NCBI GenBank assembly: GCA_008508345.1
Contig: QNGE01000289.1
Span: 98,651-162,650 of the forward strand
DNA: 64,000 nt
Direction: 5' to 3'
From: Paragonimus westermani
Lineage: Eukaryota; Platyhelminthes; Trematoda; Plagiorchiida; Troglotrematidae
The position numbers were made by a program, and so were the translations under genes. Within the stretch, counting starts at the first letter, position 1, and the number at the start of each line of letters is the position of its first letter. The notes below the pieces were generated by a model. The model made no database searches. It was not told where the DNA came from and saw only the letters and a list, made by a program, of their open reading frames with translations. This document shows, one piece after another, positions 1 through 11,021 of the stretch.

Positions 1-149
1 GGACGTAGTCATTTTCAGTAGTTAGGTCCCTTCCCGTCCCCTTCTTTTTATATATATATATATATATAGGGTTTGCTTTTTCTTCATGGTTGTGTGGCAG
101 TTAAGCATTAGTGTGAACCACTGATGTATTGCTGTCTGTGATGATGATG
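1..149. repeat. Dispersed repeat, copy 1, with a TA microsatellite
   Basis: This stretch matches 61399-61547 in the same orientation: CGTAGTCATTTTCAGTAGTTAG, a CCCGTCCCCTT run, AGGGTTTGCTTTTTCTTC and GTGTGGCAGTTAAGCATTAG, ending in a (GAT)n tail. A (TA)10 run at 49-68 is expanded relative to copy 2. A GAT-type tail is usual at the 3' end of RTE elements, suggesting a truncated plus-strand copy; the left end is cut by the window edge. Confidence 0.75.
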
Positions 150-401
150 CTAGGCACAAGCAGTGTCATTTGCGCATCCCATACAGGTTAGCTTAGTACC
201 CGGAAGAAGCTCTGCACGCACACATTCTATAAAGTGGTGCGGAGTGGTTGAACATTCCTAAAAATATCATTCAAAGTAACAAACGCTCGGCAAATTCACT
301 GGTAAATTCTCAGTCCACTAGCAGTGTAAGCGTTTAAGTATGTTAGCAATTCAACTTGTTTTTTCGGGACTTATTCATGTGTGAGACAGTCCTAGTGACC
401 G

Positions 402-700
402 TCACAAGCAACCGAGTCTGAAGTAATCTTTCTGCCCAAACGGACCGTGGCTTTCAGCTGGCCATAAGGGTGCGAGTGCTCTTAGAATCGTCGAAAAGCG
501 AAGCTGTCCACTCGCAATTGAGTAGATGTCCTGTCGGCTTTTGAGGTAGTTGCCTTTCTCAGGGTTTAGCTTGCCACGCAAGCTAATGAATAACCTGGAC
601 GCGTTAGGCACAGTATCGATTAACCTGTGGTTGTTATATAGAAGTAGGACCACCTTTGTGAAAAGGATTGTATCTGTTGGTAAGCACCACTTGTGGGCTA
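402..700 (-). mobile_element. Decayed RTE-type reverse transcriptase fragment
   Basis: The stretch around 597-690, read on the minus strand, parallels 2881-2975 of the better preserved RTE copy: a Lys/Phe run, then D/N-NHR and SVA/NAS-like residues just upstream of the reverse transcriptase fingers. The rest of the open frame down to 402 has no recognisable domain. It is a short relic. Confidence 0.5.
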
Positions 701-1447
701 TTTCATTTTCCTAAACCGTCCAGAAGAGTTGGCTAGTTTTAATGATATTACTCTCAAAAGTGAGATAGGAAGTGGTCCTGCCCAGAACCCTTGTTGCACC
801 TCGACAGGTTAAAATTCATAGCTACCATCAAGTAGTCGGGGATTTTGCTCGTGTGAATTGAACATCCGCCCGTCGTAATCTTTGCCTTTTCATCTAACCG
901 CTTTTGAAAAGGAGCGCTAGGTTCATGTGTCGTTCTTGTTTCGGCTCGTTAGTTTGTAGACCCCCGACTGAAGTTTGAACTCCGGTCTACGTTCCCGCGA
1001 AGTCACTGTGATCGAAACTACCATTTGTTTCAGTTTTGGGTTCGTCAAGTCAACATAAGCGCTCAGTTACATTCCCTTGCAAGTGGTACCGTTGAAACGA
1101 GCGGACAATCTGAACAATACCCAAGCCATATAGCTAAATATTTATTTATTGCAATTCGGTCATGCCTATTGTGACTTCAGTGGCACAGTTGTCAGTACGG
1201 TGGCCTCGTGAAAAGGTAAACTGAAGTTCAAATCCCGATCGTGTCATTACTATGCCCTGCTGACGAGATATAACAAGACGGGGCTTAAGTCCAGTGCTGT
1301 TTTTGAAAAGGATCTGATTTGCATGTGTGTCCGAACATGATTCACACTAGGTCGTGGTTGAACGTTTGGATGTGACTGTTCGGTCATGTGTATTGTAAAG
1401 TTACTGACATTGTACTCGTCGTCTGTTCGCAGACAGTGTACCCTGGT
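701..1447. other. Non-coding spacer between retroelement fragments
   Basis: No gene is recognised. It contains the weak tRNA-like fragment at 1185-1250 and unassigned sequence, probably older repeat remains. Confidence 0.5.
1185..1250 (+). repeat. tRNA-like SINE fragment (weak)
   Basis: AGTTCAAATCCCGATCG (about 1228-1244) fits a pol III B box, preceded at a plausible distance by GGCACAGTTGTCAGTACGG-like A-box sequence. The sequence does not fold as a complete tRNA, so a tRNA-derived SINE relic is the reading offered. Confidence 0.3.
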
Positions 1448-3660
1448 GATCATCATCATCATCATAACAGCTATGACCAAAGGTACTGTGACTCGGGCCA
1501 CCGCTCACCCCAACAGCTATGTGGAATATCCCAGAAGGAAACGTTACCAAGAAGGTCAACAAATACTAACAGAAGTCTAAGCGAAAGAACTAAAATGGTA
1601 TGGATACAGGTACGCCATTGACTGAGACACACCACCATCTCGGATAGCGTCTCTAACCAGCGGTTTGAGTGATCACGAAGACCCCATCCAGGCAGGCGAT
1701 ACCTGCCGACTCTGCTCAGTGGAGCAGTCAAGGTTCACATATTTCGTGACCACGGTGTTGCTTGACCACCACGCGGTTTTACCCAACTGCTGGTGGCCTC
1801 AGTACATAATGCCCGGCACGGTAAACGCTCAGCTGGCATACAGAGCACGTGACCCAACCATCGCAAGCTGTGCAACGCAATTGGTTGATCAATCGATCGC
1901 GCATCCCGAGCGTTCCGGAATACGCGCCGGCGAACTGCCATTGCTCACGCGACCAGTCCACTTAATGTGGGCCAATCGGCGGAGACAGCGATGGTGAAAC
2001 ACAGCACGCCTGTTGATATCTTCCTTGTGAACAGGCCGCGTTTCCGAACCATACAGTAAAATGGAACGCACACAGGCATTATATACCCTTCCTTTCAGCG
2101 ACAACCGAACATCTTCCCGACGCCATAGATGACGCCGCTTGGCAAAGGCAACTCGTGTCTCTGCTATCCTCGCTGATATCTCATCAGCAATATTACAGGC
2201 TGATGAGATAGTGCTACCGAAGTATGTGAGACTGTCCTGCAATAAAGGAAGTAGGCGTGGAAATGCCCCAGTCTTGAAGCAGCACTTTGCACTTTAAAGG
2301 TGCGAAGCGCATTCCATACAAATCTGCCCGGTCACTCATCCTGTTAAGCACGGTCTGCATGCCTTCGGCAGAGGAGCTAAGTAAGACAATGTCGTCCGCG
2401 TACTCCTGATCGGTCAATCTAGCGCCAGGAAGAGGCTCAACACCAAGCCCACTGGATTCACAAAACGCACCCTTCAGAATGTCGTCCATGGCACAATTAA
2501 ACAGGAAGGGGGAAATCGGACACCCCTTGCGAACACCACTAGAAGTGATGAACGCCCGAGACAGTTGTCCATAAACTCTCACCCTGCTTGCACAGTGAGC
2601 ATACAGTGATCTCAATAGATTCACGTATTTCTCTTGTACTCCCTTGCGAAGGAGACAGCTCCAGAGAACGTTACGAGCAACTGAATCGAAAGCACCTCCC
2701 AGGTCCAAAAAGACCACGACCGTCGGCTGCCTATATGAATGCCGATGTTCCAAGATCCGTCGTAAGGTAAAAATGTGATCAACGCAACCCCGACCGGATC
2801 TGAATGCTGCTTGTTCTTCGCGTATATGATTTTCTCTGGGCATAGTGAGTCGACGTAAACTGAGGCCAGTGAGTAACGTGGACGCAACAGACACCAAACT
2901 GATGCCTCTGTGGTTGTCACATAGACTTCGGGCCCCCTTTTTGAAAACGGGAATGACTGTTGATAAGCACCAATCACGAGGTACCTCTTCAGTCTCCCAG
3001 ATCGTCTGCAGAAGTTTTGTCAGTTCTGATAACAACCTCACTCCACCATCCTTGAAAAGAGAAGGGGAGAGGAGGTCTGGTCCAGGAGCCTTATTACGCT
3101 TCATTAACTTGAGCTCCAGGAACACTTCTGATTCCAGAGGAGGGCCGTCTGGAATGCAGTAGCTGACCAATCGAGTCCCGTCGTCCACATGATCTGGTTG
3201 AGGCCAACTGAACTGTTCTTCAAAATGTTCAGCCCACCGGTCAAGTCGGCGCGACTGGCTGGTGATAAGTGAACCATCTTTTTCACATATGGTCTCACTT
3301 ACACCGACTTGGCGGTCAGCACAACCACGGATCAGGGAAAAAAGCCTTCTGCTATTCCCAGATAAAAAGGCTTTTACCATCTCTTTTGATTGTTGGACCA
3401 AGTAGTGCTCACGGTCTTAACGCAAGCTTCTAGTCAGCTTGTGTTTAAGTTCTCGACGGTCGTCATCATATTCAGAACCAGGTGGGATAGAACGACGCTT
3501 GTTCATAAGATTTATCGACGTGACGGAAATCCAGTTCTGTTGAAACTGAACAGCTCCTTCGGAACATGCCTGCTCACAGCACGCTTTCATGGCTTCGGCG
3601 ATTTGTTCTCAGTGTTCGTCAGGATCACTCATCTGACTCGGACTGGCAGCGTGTGAGTGT
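1448..3660 (-). mobile_element. RTE/SR2-like non-LTR retrotransposon (family I), 5'-truncated, reverse transcriptase nearly open
   Basis: A 395-codon frame (3401-2214) contains a full reverse transcriptase core: KRNKAPGPD, NHRGISL, FLDLGGAFDSV (motif A), GVRKGCPISPFLFN (motif B) and QEYADDIVLL (motif C). One frameshift near 2242 leads to YFGSTISSACNIADEISARI and ILLYGSETRPV. A further shift near 1941 gives SLRWLGHVLCMPAERLPCRA, and another near 1731 gives RLPGWGLRDHSNRW and IHTIL. Upstream of 3401 the same frame continues to about 3656 with stops at 3417-3419 and further on. The endonuclease is missing. A (TGA)n-like tail at 1448-1465 on this strand fits an RTE 3' end. The ORF is dead because of the frameshifts and stops, but its core suggests a fairly recent insertion. 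Confidence 0.87.
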
Positions 3661-3700
3661 TTCCATTCATCGCAACTCTGTGGAGTAATATCACCAGGAC

Positions 3701-4790
3701 TTACGACACATATAGTGCGTTTGCATACGGTGTGCTACAACTCACGGTCGTGCAGCTGTGGCTCACTGAACCTTCGGACGCCTGCCCGGATCGTATTCCC
3801 ACAGATCTAAAATCTATATCACAACGCGGAAAGCTTATTCGGATAAAATCTTGATAACGCAGTTTCCGACGACCGGGATTTTGCCTACCTTGTTTGAGCT
3901 GTCCGTACAGTAGCCGCTTCAGAATCCATTCTTTCGCTGTTCTATGAACGTGTCCTTGCCAGCAAAGCCGAATCAACACTACTTCAGTCCTGTCTGTGTC
4001 CGTTTGACGGATTACACCTGTATTCGGGACCATGTCCGACCTCTGGATTTTCTTGGAATTTCTATTTCTTTTGATTGGTAAAAATCGCTTTATCTAAAAT
4101 GAAGGCGTTTTTGAATGAAAAAACGAGGTTCCTGAGCAATATGGCAGCATCTTCTAGATAAACGGCGTCTACATCTCCGTCTTATCGGCCATGCATGGTA
4201 ATCGTCTCGCCATCTACATTTAGAGCCCCTATAGCCTAATTTGGACTCGTTTCCCAGGTAGGTCGAAATTTTGAGCGCGTTATAAAGAGGGACTATCCAA
4301 TACATAGTTCGACCATAAACACTAGGACATGTCACAGACCTCGACCAAGTTGCGGGCGCATGAACACGCTTCGAGGGCTGATGCCGCGTTGTTCGTCTAT
4401 CATAGAAGAATAGATGGAGCCAGCGACTGTCAAACAGGCATCATGCTCCTGAGCACCGTCTGCTTGGTAATCTATCCAGTAGAATATGTACCTTGATCTG
4501 AAAGCCTTGTCTCACTCAAGGCTGCTGCAGTGGCCGCGTTCTAAGGCCATCACCGACGCGGCATTCTGGCCACCCCTAGGGCTGCAACGACCCAATAGCG
4601 TGCGCACATTCCATATTATAAACGGAGAGCGTCTCGCCTCCCTGGGAGTGTCTCAGATTGGTCTTCGTGTTACTGAGACTTATATGAACAATGTCTGCTG
4701 TAGGATGCGCGGTGGAAGAGTCATTGGGAGAGGGTTTAGCAATAACATGTTTTCCTCCATCCATCCTGCTGGGAACAGCAGATAAGGCAA
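3701..4790 (-). mobile_element. Internally deleted non-LTR retrotransposon (family II)
   Basis: The 4790-4560 end, read on the minus strand, matches the 5' region of the family II copy at 50680-50890 (HPAG-like leader, then the endonuclease start WN/CVRTLLG-like). Decayed endonuclease-like sequence extends to about 4090. At 4033-3701 the frame MVPNTGVIRQTD, then VVLIRLCWQGHVHRTAKEW and LLYGQLKQGRQNPGRRKLRY is the C-terminal end of the reverse transcriptase ORF. The reverse transcriptase core between them is absent. Confidence 0.68.
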
Positions 4791-7700
4791 CCTGATCGTC
4801 CTGCTCGATTGCCAGTTTATTACCTCATTTGCTTTGTGCTGTGTAGTCGTGTATGTGGGCTTTGGATACTGCTAGAACACCCAGACCTAGACAGAAGGAC
4901 TGGTGTGAGTGACCCCTGTCATTGTGAGCACACTGTCCAGCTTTACCCAGTAAGTCATTGAGATATGCGAGCACACGCAGCAAAATTACGGTAAACATGG
5001 CGGAATAAAACGACGTAACGAAACTTGGAAAACATGTGTTGGAAGTCCGTATTTAACACACAGAAGTCTGGTATACACAACACACTGGTATCATCCACTA
5101 AGGGCGAAACTGCCCTTTGTATGGTTGCCACACTCTGATCTGTCTGACATGGTAGAACCTGAAAGGACTGAAGTTCTAGTCGACGTAACCCTCCAGATCA
5201 AAACGGCACACACACCTGACTACTACGTTAAGATTGGGAAACCAGTCAGAACATACGAATGTTCTAACCATCGGTTTCTGGAGTTCAATCGTTTGGAAAA
5301 ATAAACGTGATGTCCAACAACCACAGCTGCAAACAGTTAGTAGCTTATATCGTTTGTTAGCTGCTGTACGATTGCACTTTTGCTAGAGCCAAAACGCATT
5401 GATATAGTGTACCTTATTATCACTCACTGTTGACCATTGACGATCAAAACCATTCAGTTTCTTGGCGATCATCACCCCATCATCATTCATGTGGGGGTGA
5501 ATTTCCAAGACGTGAACAAGCTGGTGTAACATTACCCATGTCACACTGGATCTTGACGGGATCTTATCCGCGCTTTGGTTTTGGTCCTGTACGTACAGAG
5601 TTGGATACACTGGGGGCGATATCTGCCAAGAAAATACGTGGATTCGATCCAACGATCGGTCTAATAGCAGTTACCTATGCAACTTTCATCCTGTGCCAGG
5701 CAACTTTGTTGGTTACGCCTGCCTATTTGTAACCGGCAACAACCGATACGGCCCACCGGACAGTCGATGACCGGACACAATCCGCAGACATGGTAGCTTA
5801 CGGTTAACAAAATGTGGCTTCGAGGTCGTACGTTTTGTTGTTATACGTGGTTCTGCATAAACCCGTCTGTCGATCCCTTTTTGATTAATGTGTCGTACTC
5901 ATACGGCGCCGTATTTGCCGATTGTAACAACTCGATTTTGTTGGCGAACTTATTATTGAATCGTCTGCAACAACACATTCGTCAAGCGTTGACATCACAG
6001 ATCACAACCCGGATGATGTTTGTTAACGTATACGACTTGTGACTCCCGCGCGATAGCATTCTTCTAAAATGTAAGTATGTACTGTAATTGCACTAGAGGA
6101 GTCTTCTTATACGGCTAAGAAACCTTATGAGTTATTATATCGGCTGCCGAAAAATTTTCGGAGAATGGTGCAGGTATCGTATTTACAACGGCTGATCGGC
6201 GTCTGCCATGCGTTCTTCCTTCTACCGACCACAGGCCATAATAGCTTCATTTTACCGGTCTTTGGGCCCAAAATTGTCTCTCGTTGACCATTTGGTTGTG
6301 CATACTTGTGTTGGGTCTAGCCGAAGCCAACGTTCTGGTGGCCAGTGCATACCGATTTTTGTTGCACAAACGGTTTGACTTCGTCCTTACAGTTTAAAAT
6401 CGAAGGATAACGCTGTCAAACAGGGCAGACAATTGTGGTAAATGGTGCCTGCTCTTCTTTATCCTTGTTACCCAATCCCTTCCTTTCTGCTATTCACTTC
6501 GCTTTTATTAGATTTCTTTCTCACCTTGTGCTCTCTCTTCATCAAGGCCAGTTACCCTGTGGCCAGTTTCTCATTATTTCTGAATTACAAAGGGTGCGAA
6601 CCTCAGGCATTTATTTATGACTACTAACATCTGATAATGGGGTCGACCTGGAGCAGTTAGTAATCAGCACACAAATACAGAAGGCACTGTTCGTCTCTTA
6701 TCCGAATAAGTATATCTTCGGGGTCCTCTCAATAATGATGCAGCCTGTGCAACGTTAGCCGATTACGCAGTCAGGCTCTGAGCAGTCCCTAATCCCGACT
6801 GCCGAAACTCTCAACAGTTGGTACGCGCAACAAGAATGTACTTCTGATGTGCAATAATCTCTGCGTTAGGATTTTCGTGTCTTTATTTGGGCAGCCGTTT
6901 CAGTGACGTTCATGTATTTCTCCATAATGACCATGATTCCGACTACACCGCACTATGGCTCGGGCCACCAAACACAGTGTTAACTGGTATTTTGAAAGCA
7001 TTTTGACGATTTTTGAGCTGTTGCAAATGTCATCTGTTAAAAATTCGTGTCGTTCATAACGTGTTTTTGCGTTCACATCGCTAGTGGTAAATGTCCTCGT
7101 TTTTTTCCACAATGTATAGCTGAAGGTATTGAGTTAATTTTCCACCTAAAATCAAACTACTTCGCATGTTCTTACACTGATTTGAGCTCGACCCGACTTT
7201 AGTTTAATCTGACAGACGCCATCCTCACTCACTTCGTGTGTTCATGTTTTTGAAGGGGAAATCAGATAACTTCCATCTATAGGTCAACCGATGGTGCGCA
7301 CTTCAGTGCTTCATCAAGCTGAGTTTATTGTAAGCAGGTTACAATGAACTGCAATCAGGAGACCTTGAGCCTTTGTCACAGGTCAGTTTATTAATAGGCA
7401 CAGTTCGCTGGCGCTGATTGAGATAACCACATTAACAAAAAAGGACACTTCACAGCTTCTATCAAAAACGAGTGTACAGATTCATGAGTATTTGTCTATC
7501 GCATCTTAGTGTCATTTGTGTGCTCAGCCCACTCCAATAACCTGTGCACTGTACGTTGATCGCACTGATCGCACTGAAGAAAATGGATCAAGTGGATCAC
7601 ATTAACGTGGTCGACTAAGATTAACTACTGCTGTAGCATTCATATGAGTGAACTGATTGTCCGTGTCTATCCGTAAGAGCCGCCGTCACAGTAATGCCCT

Positions 7701-8086
7701 CTCGTGAGTTCCAGTTCTTAGGACTGTGATTGTTATGTAGATCTAACAAGACTTACTCAGCGGCGTAATGAACTGTCGAGATTTTGGACTGTTTGCGCTT
7801 CAGACGGTCATTACCATTTTACATTAGTTTTCATTCGTTCACAACGTCTTTGAACCTGACCGGAGGATATTGTGGCTCGGTCAGCAGCTCACCTCAACTT
7901 TAACGTTTAATACCCTAGAAGAAAACCTACAGTTTGCTATGTATGCAAGTTGTGGGCTGGTTAGATTTATTTTCCTCACGAATTTCCCTAATTTCTCATG
8001 GAAATGGTCTTACGGATCACTTTGGAACGCTGTGCTCTCCGTTCTGCATTTTCCGCTTGCCGTGTTTTCTCTTTGCCGTTGCATAG
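4791..8086. other. Unassigned region upstream of the H3-like exon
   Basis: No protein domain was recognised in any frame. It is the expected place for the first exon(s) of the H3-like gene (N-tail and alpha-N helix), but no stretch reading like the REIRRYQKST helix ending in phase 2 at a GT was found. A short tandem duplication GATCGCACT occurs twice near 7559-7576. Confidence 0.5.
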
Positions 8087-8348
8087 CAAACTCCCATTCG
8101 CTCGTGTAGTCCGTAGCATCCTGTACAAGGTGCTCGGACCACGTGCTGGCGATTTCCGTATTCAGGCTGTGGCGATTCTGGCCTTGCAAGAAGCCACTGA
8201 GGCATTCATCGTGTGTTTGATGGAAGCTGCTCAAAAGTGTGCAATCCATGCGAAGCGAGTGACGATCACGCCGAAAGATATTAGATTGGTAACTGATTTG
8301 CAAGACATTCCCACTCCACAACGTACAATTGATTACTCAATGTACTGA
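8087..8348 (+). CDS. Divergent histone H3, CENP-A/cenH3-like, terminal exon (5' part not found)
   Basis: The exon opens after a strong acceptor (TTTTCTCTTTGCCGTTGCATAG, AG at 8085-8086) in phase 2 and runs to TGA at 8346-8348. It encodes [16 protein letters not shown] (alpha 1), GPRAGDF (loop 1), [20 protein letters not shown] (alpha 2), [17 protein letters not shown] (loop 2 and alpha 3) and a short tail ending in [18 protein letters not shown] is diagnostic of histone H3. Canonical H3 has 18 residues from LPF to the residue before RFQ; here there are 22, so loop 1 is four longer, and the sequence diverges strongly in alpha 1. A longer, divergent loop 1 is typical of centromeric CENP-A, which replaces H3 in centromeric nucleosomes. 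The N-terminal tail and alpha-N must come from upstream exon(s); I could not find them in 4791-8086. A divergent non-centromeric H3 is the alternative. Confidence 0.75.
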
Positions 8349-10391
8349 TTCCGGCCTTCTTTTTATGCTTATCATTTCAGCGTGTCGTTCGCCTATTATA
8401 TGGGTTGTATTAATCGTTAAACGATCGTTATTGTCAATTGTTTGTGTTACAGGTTTTTTCACCTGGTGTAGTATAAAACAATACCAACAAGCTGTTCATT
8501 TCGATCGTGTAAGATGGTCCGAAATTGCTCAGCGTTCATCCCATGTGGCACTTGTCTGCTTTTGATGGTTTGTTTTTATACAGCAGATGATGCCTGTCAG
8601 TTGTAGTCGGTAACTGCTTATCTTCCGGCAATAAGCTCTTTACTCCCTCCAATACTATGGTTCAGGCAATGTTTGTCTTTTGCCGAACGTGGGTAGCTGG
8701 TGGTTTTGTTGTGACCGCAAAAGGAGGTTGGCCTGGGAAATTGTTTATTGCACATCCTTTACAGGATGTGTAAAGGTATAGAACAACGAACGCGAACACT
8801 ACTTTACACGGCTGTCGTACTCTCATCTAGTTGGCGGTAGTGCGGTAACAGTCCCTCTGGTGTCACGTCACACATAGTACATACACGCGTTCTCAACAAT
8901 CGCTTCTAGCCCTGGTGTTCAAGAACTGTTCTTTAATTTCCTCACGTGCGAAGTTATGTCATACTAGTCACAAACGGAGTTGCATGTTTTGCAACAGTTT
9001 CCAGACTTCGACGGTATTTACATTGTAACATTTCGTTGCTAGTTCAATGCGTTGCTCTCTCTGGTATCAGTGCTTAATTTGGAATCCCTGTAAACAAAGC
9101 AATTCGTGTCCATCAATGTAGACTGGAGTGAATGTGTGCACCACCATAACCGACATTTTACTATATAGACTAGTCAGTTGCTGTTTTGCATAGGCCCCAC
9201 TTTGCGATGGTTCACTTTCTCTAGGTGAGCTGGTCTTTGAGGGTATACTTCTTGAACATGGTACGTATGTTGAAGGCCACTTAGCATTTCGGTGATTCAC
9301 ATCGAAGTGATGTGAGCCTACAGCCGACTACTGAAATACTCATTCAGCCTATTGTAACTACGGTTACGATTAACTAACCCTGGGGTATCTGGTGTGTCTC
9401 TTATGTGCACTCTTATAAACGTTCGTCCACAGGATTTTGGTCAGAGTAACTGTCCCGTCTATTAAAGAAGTAGGCGACGTCAGAAGAGGTTTATTATGTT
9501 CTGTCATTCGGAGACCTCTTTGTGGACAATATGCTATCTGTACATTAACCTAATGAAGTCGTACTTGTTGATTTCGTTAACGCTTCGTGCAATATTCTTA
9601 TGGAAATGTAACAGCATCACGCTATCATTTATTATATTCATATTTTCATATATGGATAGGAGTTCTGAGTTACTTCACAGTGGCTACTAAGTCATCTGAA
9701 CTGTTTTTCATTTTAAGGTGTCCACCTAACACCTAGGTATCGGGGCCACGCCTCCCGGATACGTTTTCCCGGCTATTTTGATCTGTTGGCGCTTGTTGGC
9801 CCAGTGCGGTCCACTTAATTGGGACTGCTTCGAAAATGCGCATCACTAGGGAAAGCTGTTGAAACTGTTAAACCGACGACGGGATACAAATAACATACCG
9901 GGAAACGTGAGTAGGTCATTCGGATAATTGAACCTGTAAAAGGTGCATCCTCCTTAAGTGCGTGCATGAACAAAGTTTGCGAGTTGGGTTGCAAATAACC
10001 GTCGGAAACTGTCTCGTTTGGTCACACTTCGGCGGTTTCTCATAACGAGTTGGTTTCCCCGTACTCTTAAAAATGTACCGGAAAGCCCTTTGTGTTTTTT
10101 TCTTCGGTTGCCCTCGTATTGTATCAAACGCACAAAGCCATTTGTACAGCTTCAGTATCATGTTCAGACTAATATTTCGTAGGCCCGTCGTAGCTGCCGG
10201 TTTGAGTACACAAAAAATATCAAATCCACCGCGGTAGCCGGACGTTCATGTATTATTTTGACGCTAACCTCCTTGGCAATAAATGGATGCCTTTGTAGTC
10301 TCCCAAATTCAATATGTGTGACAGCAAATGACAGAAAAATCTGGGAGAGAGCAGACTTAGTTCACCGTATTTCTATTGAATCTCTAGATTC
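8349..10391. other. Intergenic space between the convergent H3-like and CHDH genes
   Basis: Contains the 3' flanks of both genes. A 7-bp stem with 6-base loop (CACATCC/GGATGTG) lies at 8751-8770. No canonical AATAAA was seen on the plus strand soon after 8348. No other gene is recognised. Confidence 0.55.
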
Positions 10392-11021
10392 TTAGTTCAA
10401 CCGTACTTTTGGGTTTCCATCACGTTGTTTGTTCCGATCGGCTGGTTTCCACACTCTGATTTGCGGGTTTCCGGGCAGTACGACTGATGTGCCATCCCGT
10501 TCACTCATGATAATGTCAGCGGCTCGTTCGGCTAACATAATGACTGGAGCATTTAGGTTGCCCGATACGATCGAAGGCATAATGCTCGCATCCACAATAC
10601 GCAGCCCATCTAATCCCCATACCTTGCAGTCAGGCTGTGTCACAGCTGCGTCCATTCGACCATTGCCCACGTAACCCATTTGCTTATCCTCCGAGGTTTT
10701 GACCGCAATACCGTCCGGGTTGGACCCCATCCGACAAGTACACGAGGGGTGATAGGCGCTGTCACCGAATGCACGCACAAACTTATCCAGTTCAGCATCT
10801 GTTGTTTTGTCTTCTCCCGGAGCCAATTCTACTCCGGCATACGGTTCAGCCAAGGCCGGCTGCGCGAAGATCTCACGTGACAAACGTATGGAGGCTCGCA
10901 TTTCAGCTCTATCTGCCGAGGACGCCATATAGTTCGGATTGATTATCGGCGCAGAACGTGGATCAGAGGAAGCCAGTAACAGCTGACCTACACTTTTCGG
11001 TCGCATTGGTCCGACATGAAC
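10392..11021 (-). CDS. CHDH: CHDH exon 7 (catalytic His/Asn, C-terminus)
   Basis: The acceptor is TTTGCTTTAG. The exon reads [12 protein letters not shown] to the stop at 10392-10394. It holds [10 protein letters not shown], the catalytic His in [33 protein letters not shown] and [12 protein letters not shown] 20-residue insertion (10641-10700) separates the His and Asn motifs compared with the human enzyme as I remember it. No canonical AATAAA was seen on the minus strand in the next 230 bases; only weak variants are present. Confidence 0.92.
   Translation of the reverse strand, partial: VHVGPMRPKSVGQLLLASSDPRSAPIINPNYMASSADRAEMRASIRLSREIFAQPALAEPYAGVELAPGEDKTTDAELDKFVRAFGDSAYHPSCTCRMGSNPDGIAVKTSEDKQMGYVGNGRMDAAVTQPDCKVWGLDGLRIVDASIMPSIVSGNLNAPVIMLAERAADIIMSERDGTSVVLPGNPQIRVWKPADRNKQRDGNPKVRLN

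Noticed and set aside
1250..1501. 83-codon minus-strand frame starting with a signal-peptide-like MMMMM run
   Set aside because: The Met run comes from the TGA-repeat tail of the retroelement; no domain follows.
7998..8086. N-terminal extension of the H3-like frame ([12 protein letters not shown]...)
   Set aside because: This part matches a polypyrimidine tract and AG acceptor better than coding sequence, and it does not resemble the H3 alpha-N helix.
8751..8770. Stem-loop downstream of the H3-like stop, considered as a histone 3'-end stem-loop
   Set aside because: It is 400 bases downstream and has a 7-bp stem with a 6-base loop, not the conserved 6-bp stem with a 4-base loop of replication-dependent histone mRNAs.
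10429..10880. Plus-strand frames opposite CHDH exon 7
   Set aside because: They are shadows of the strongly conserved minus-strand coding exon.
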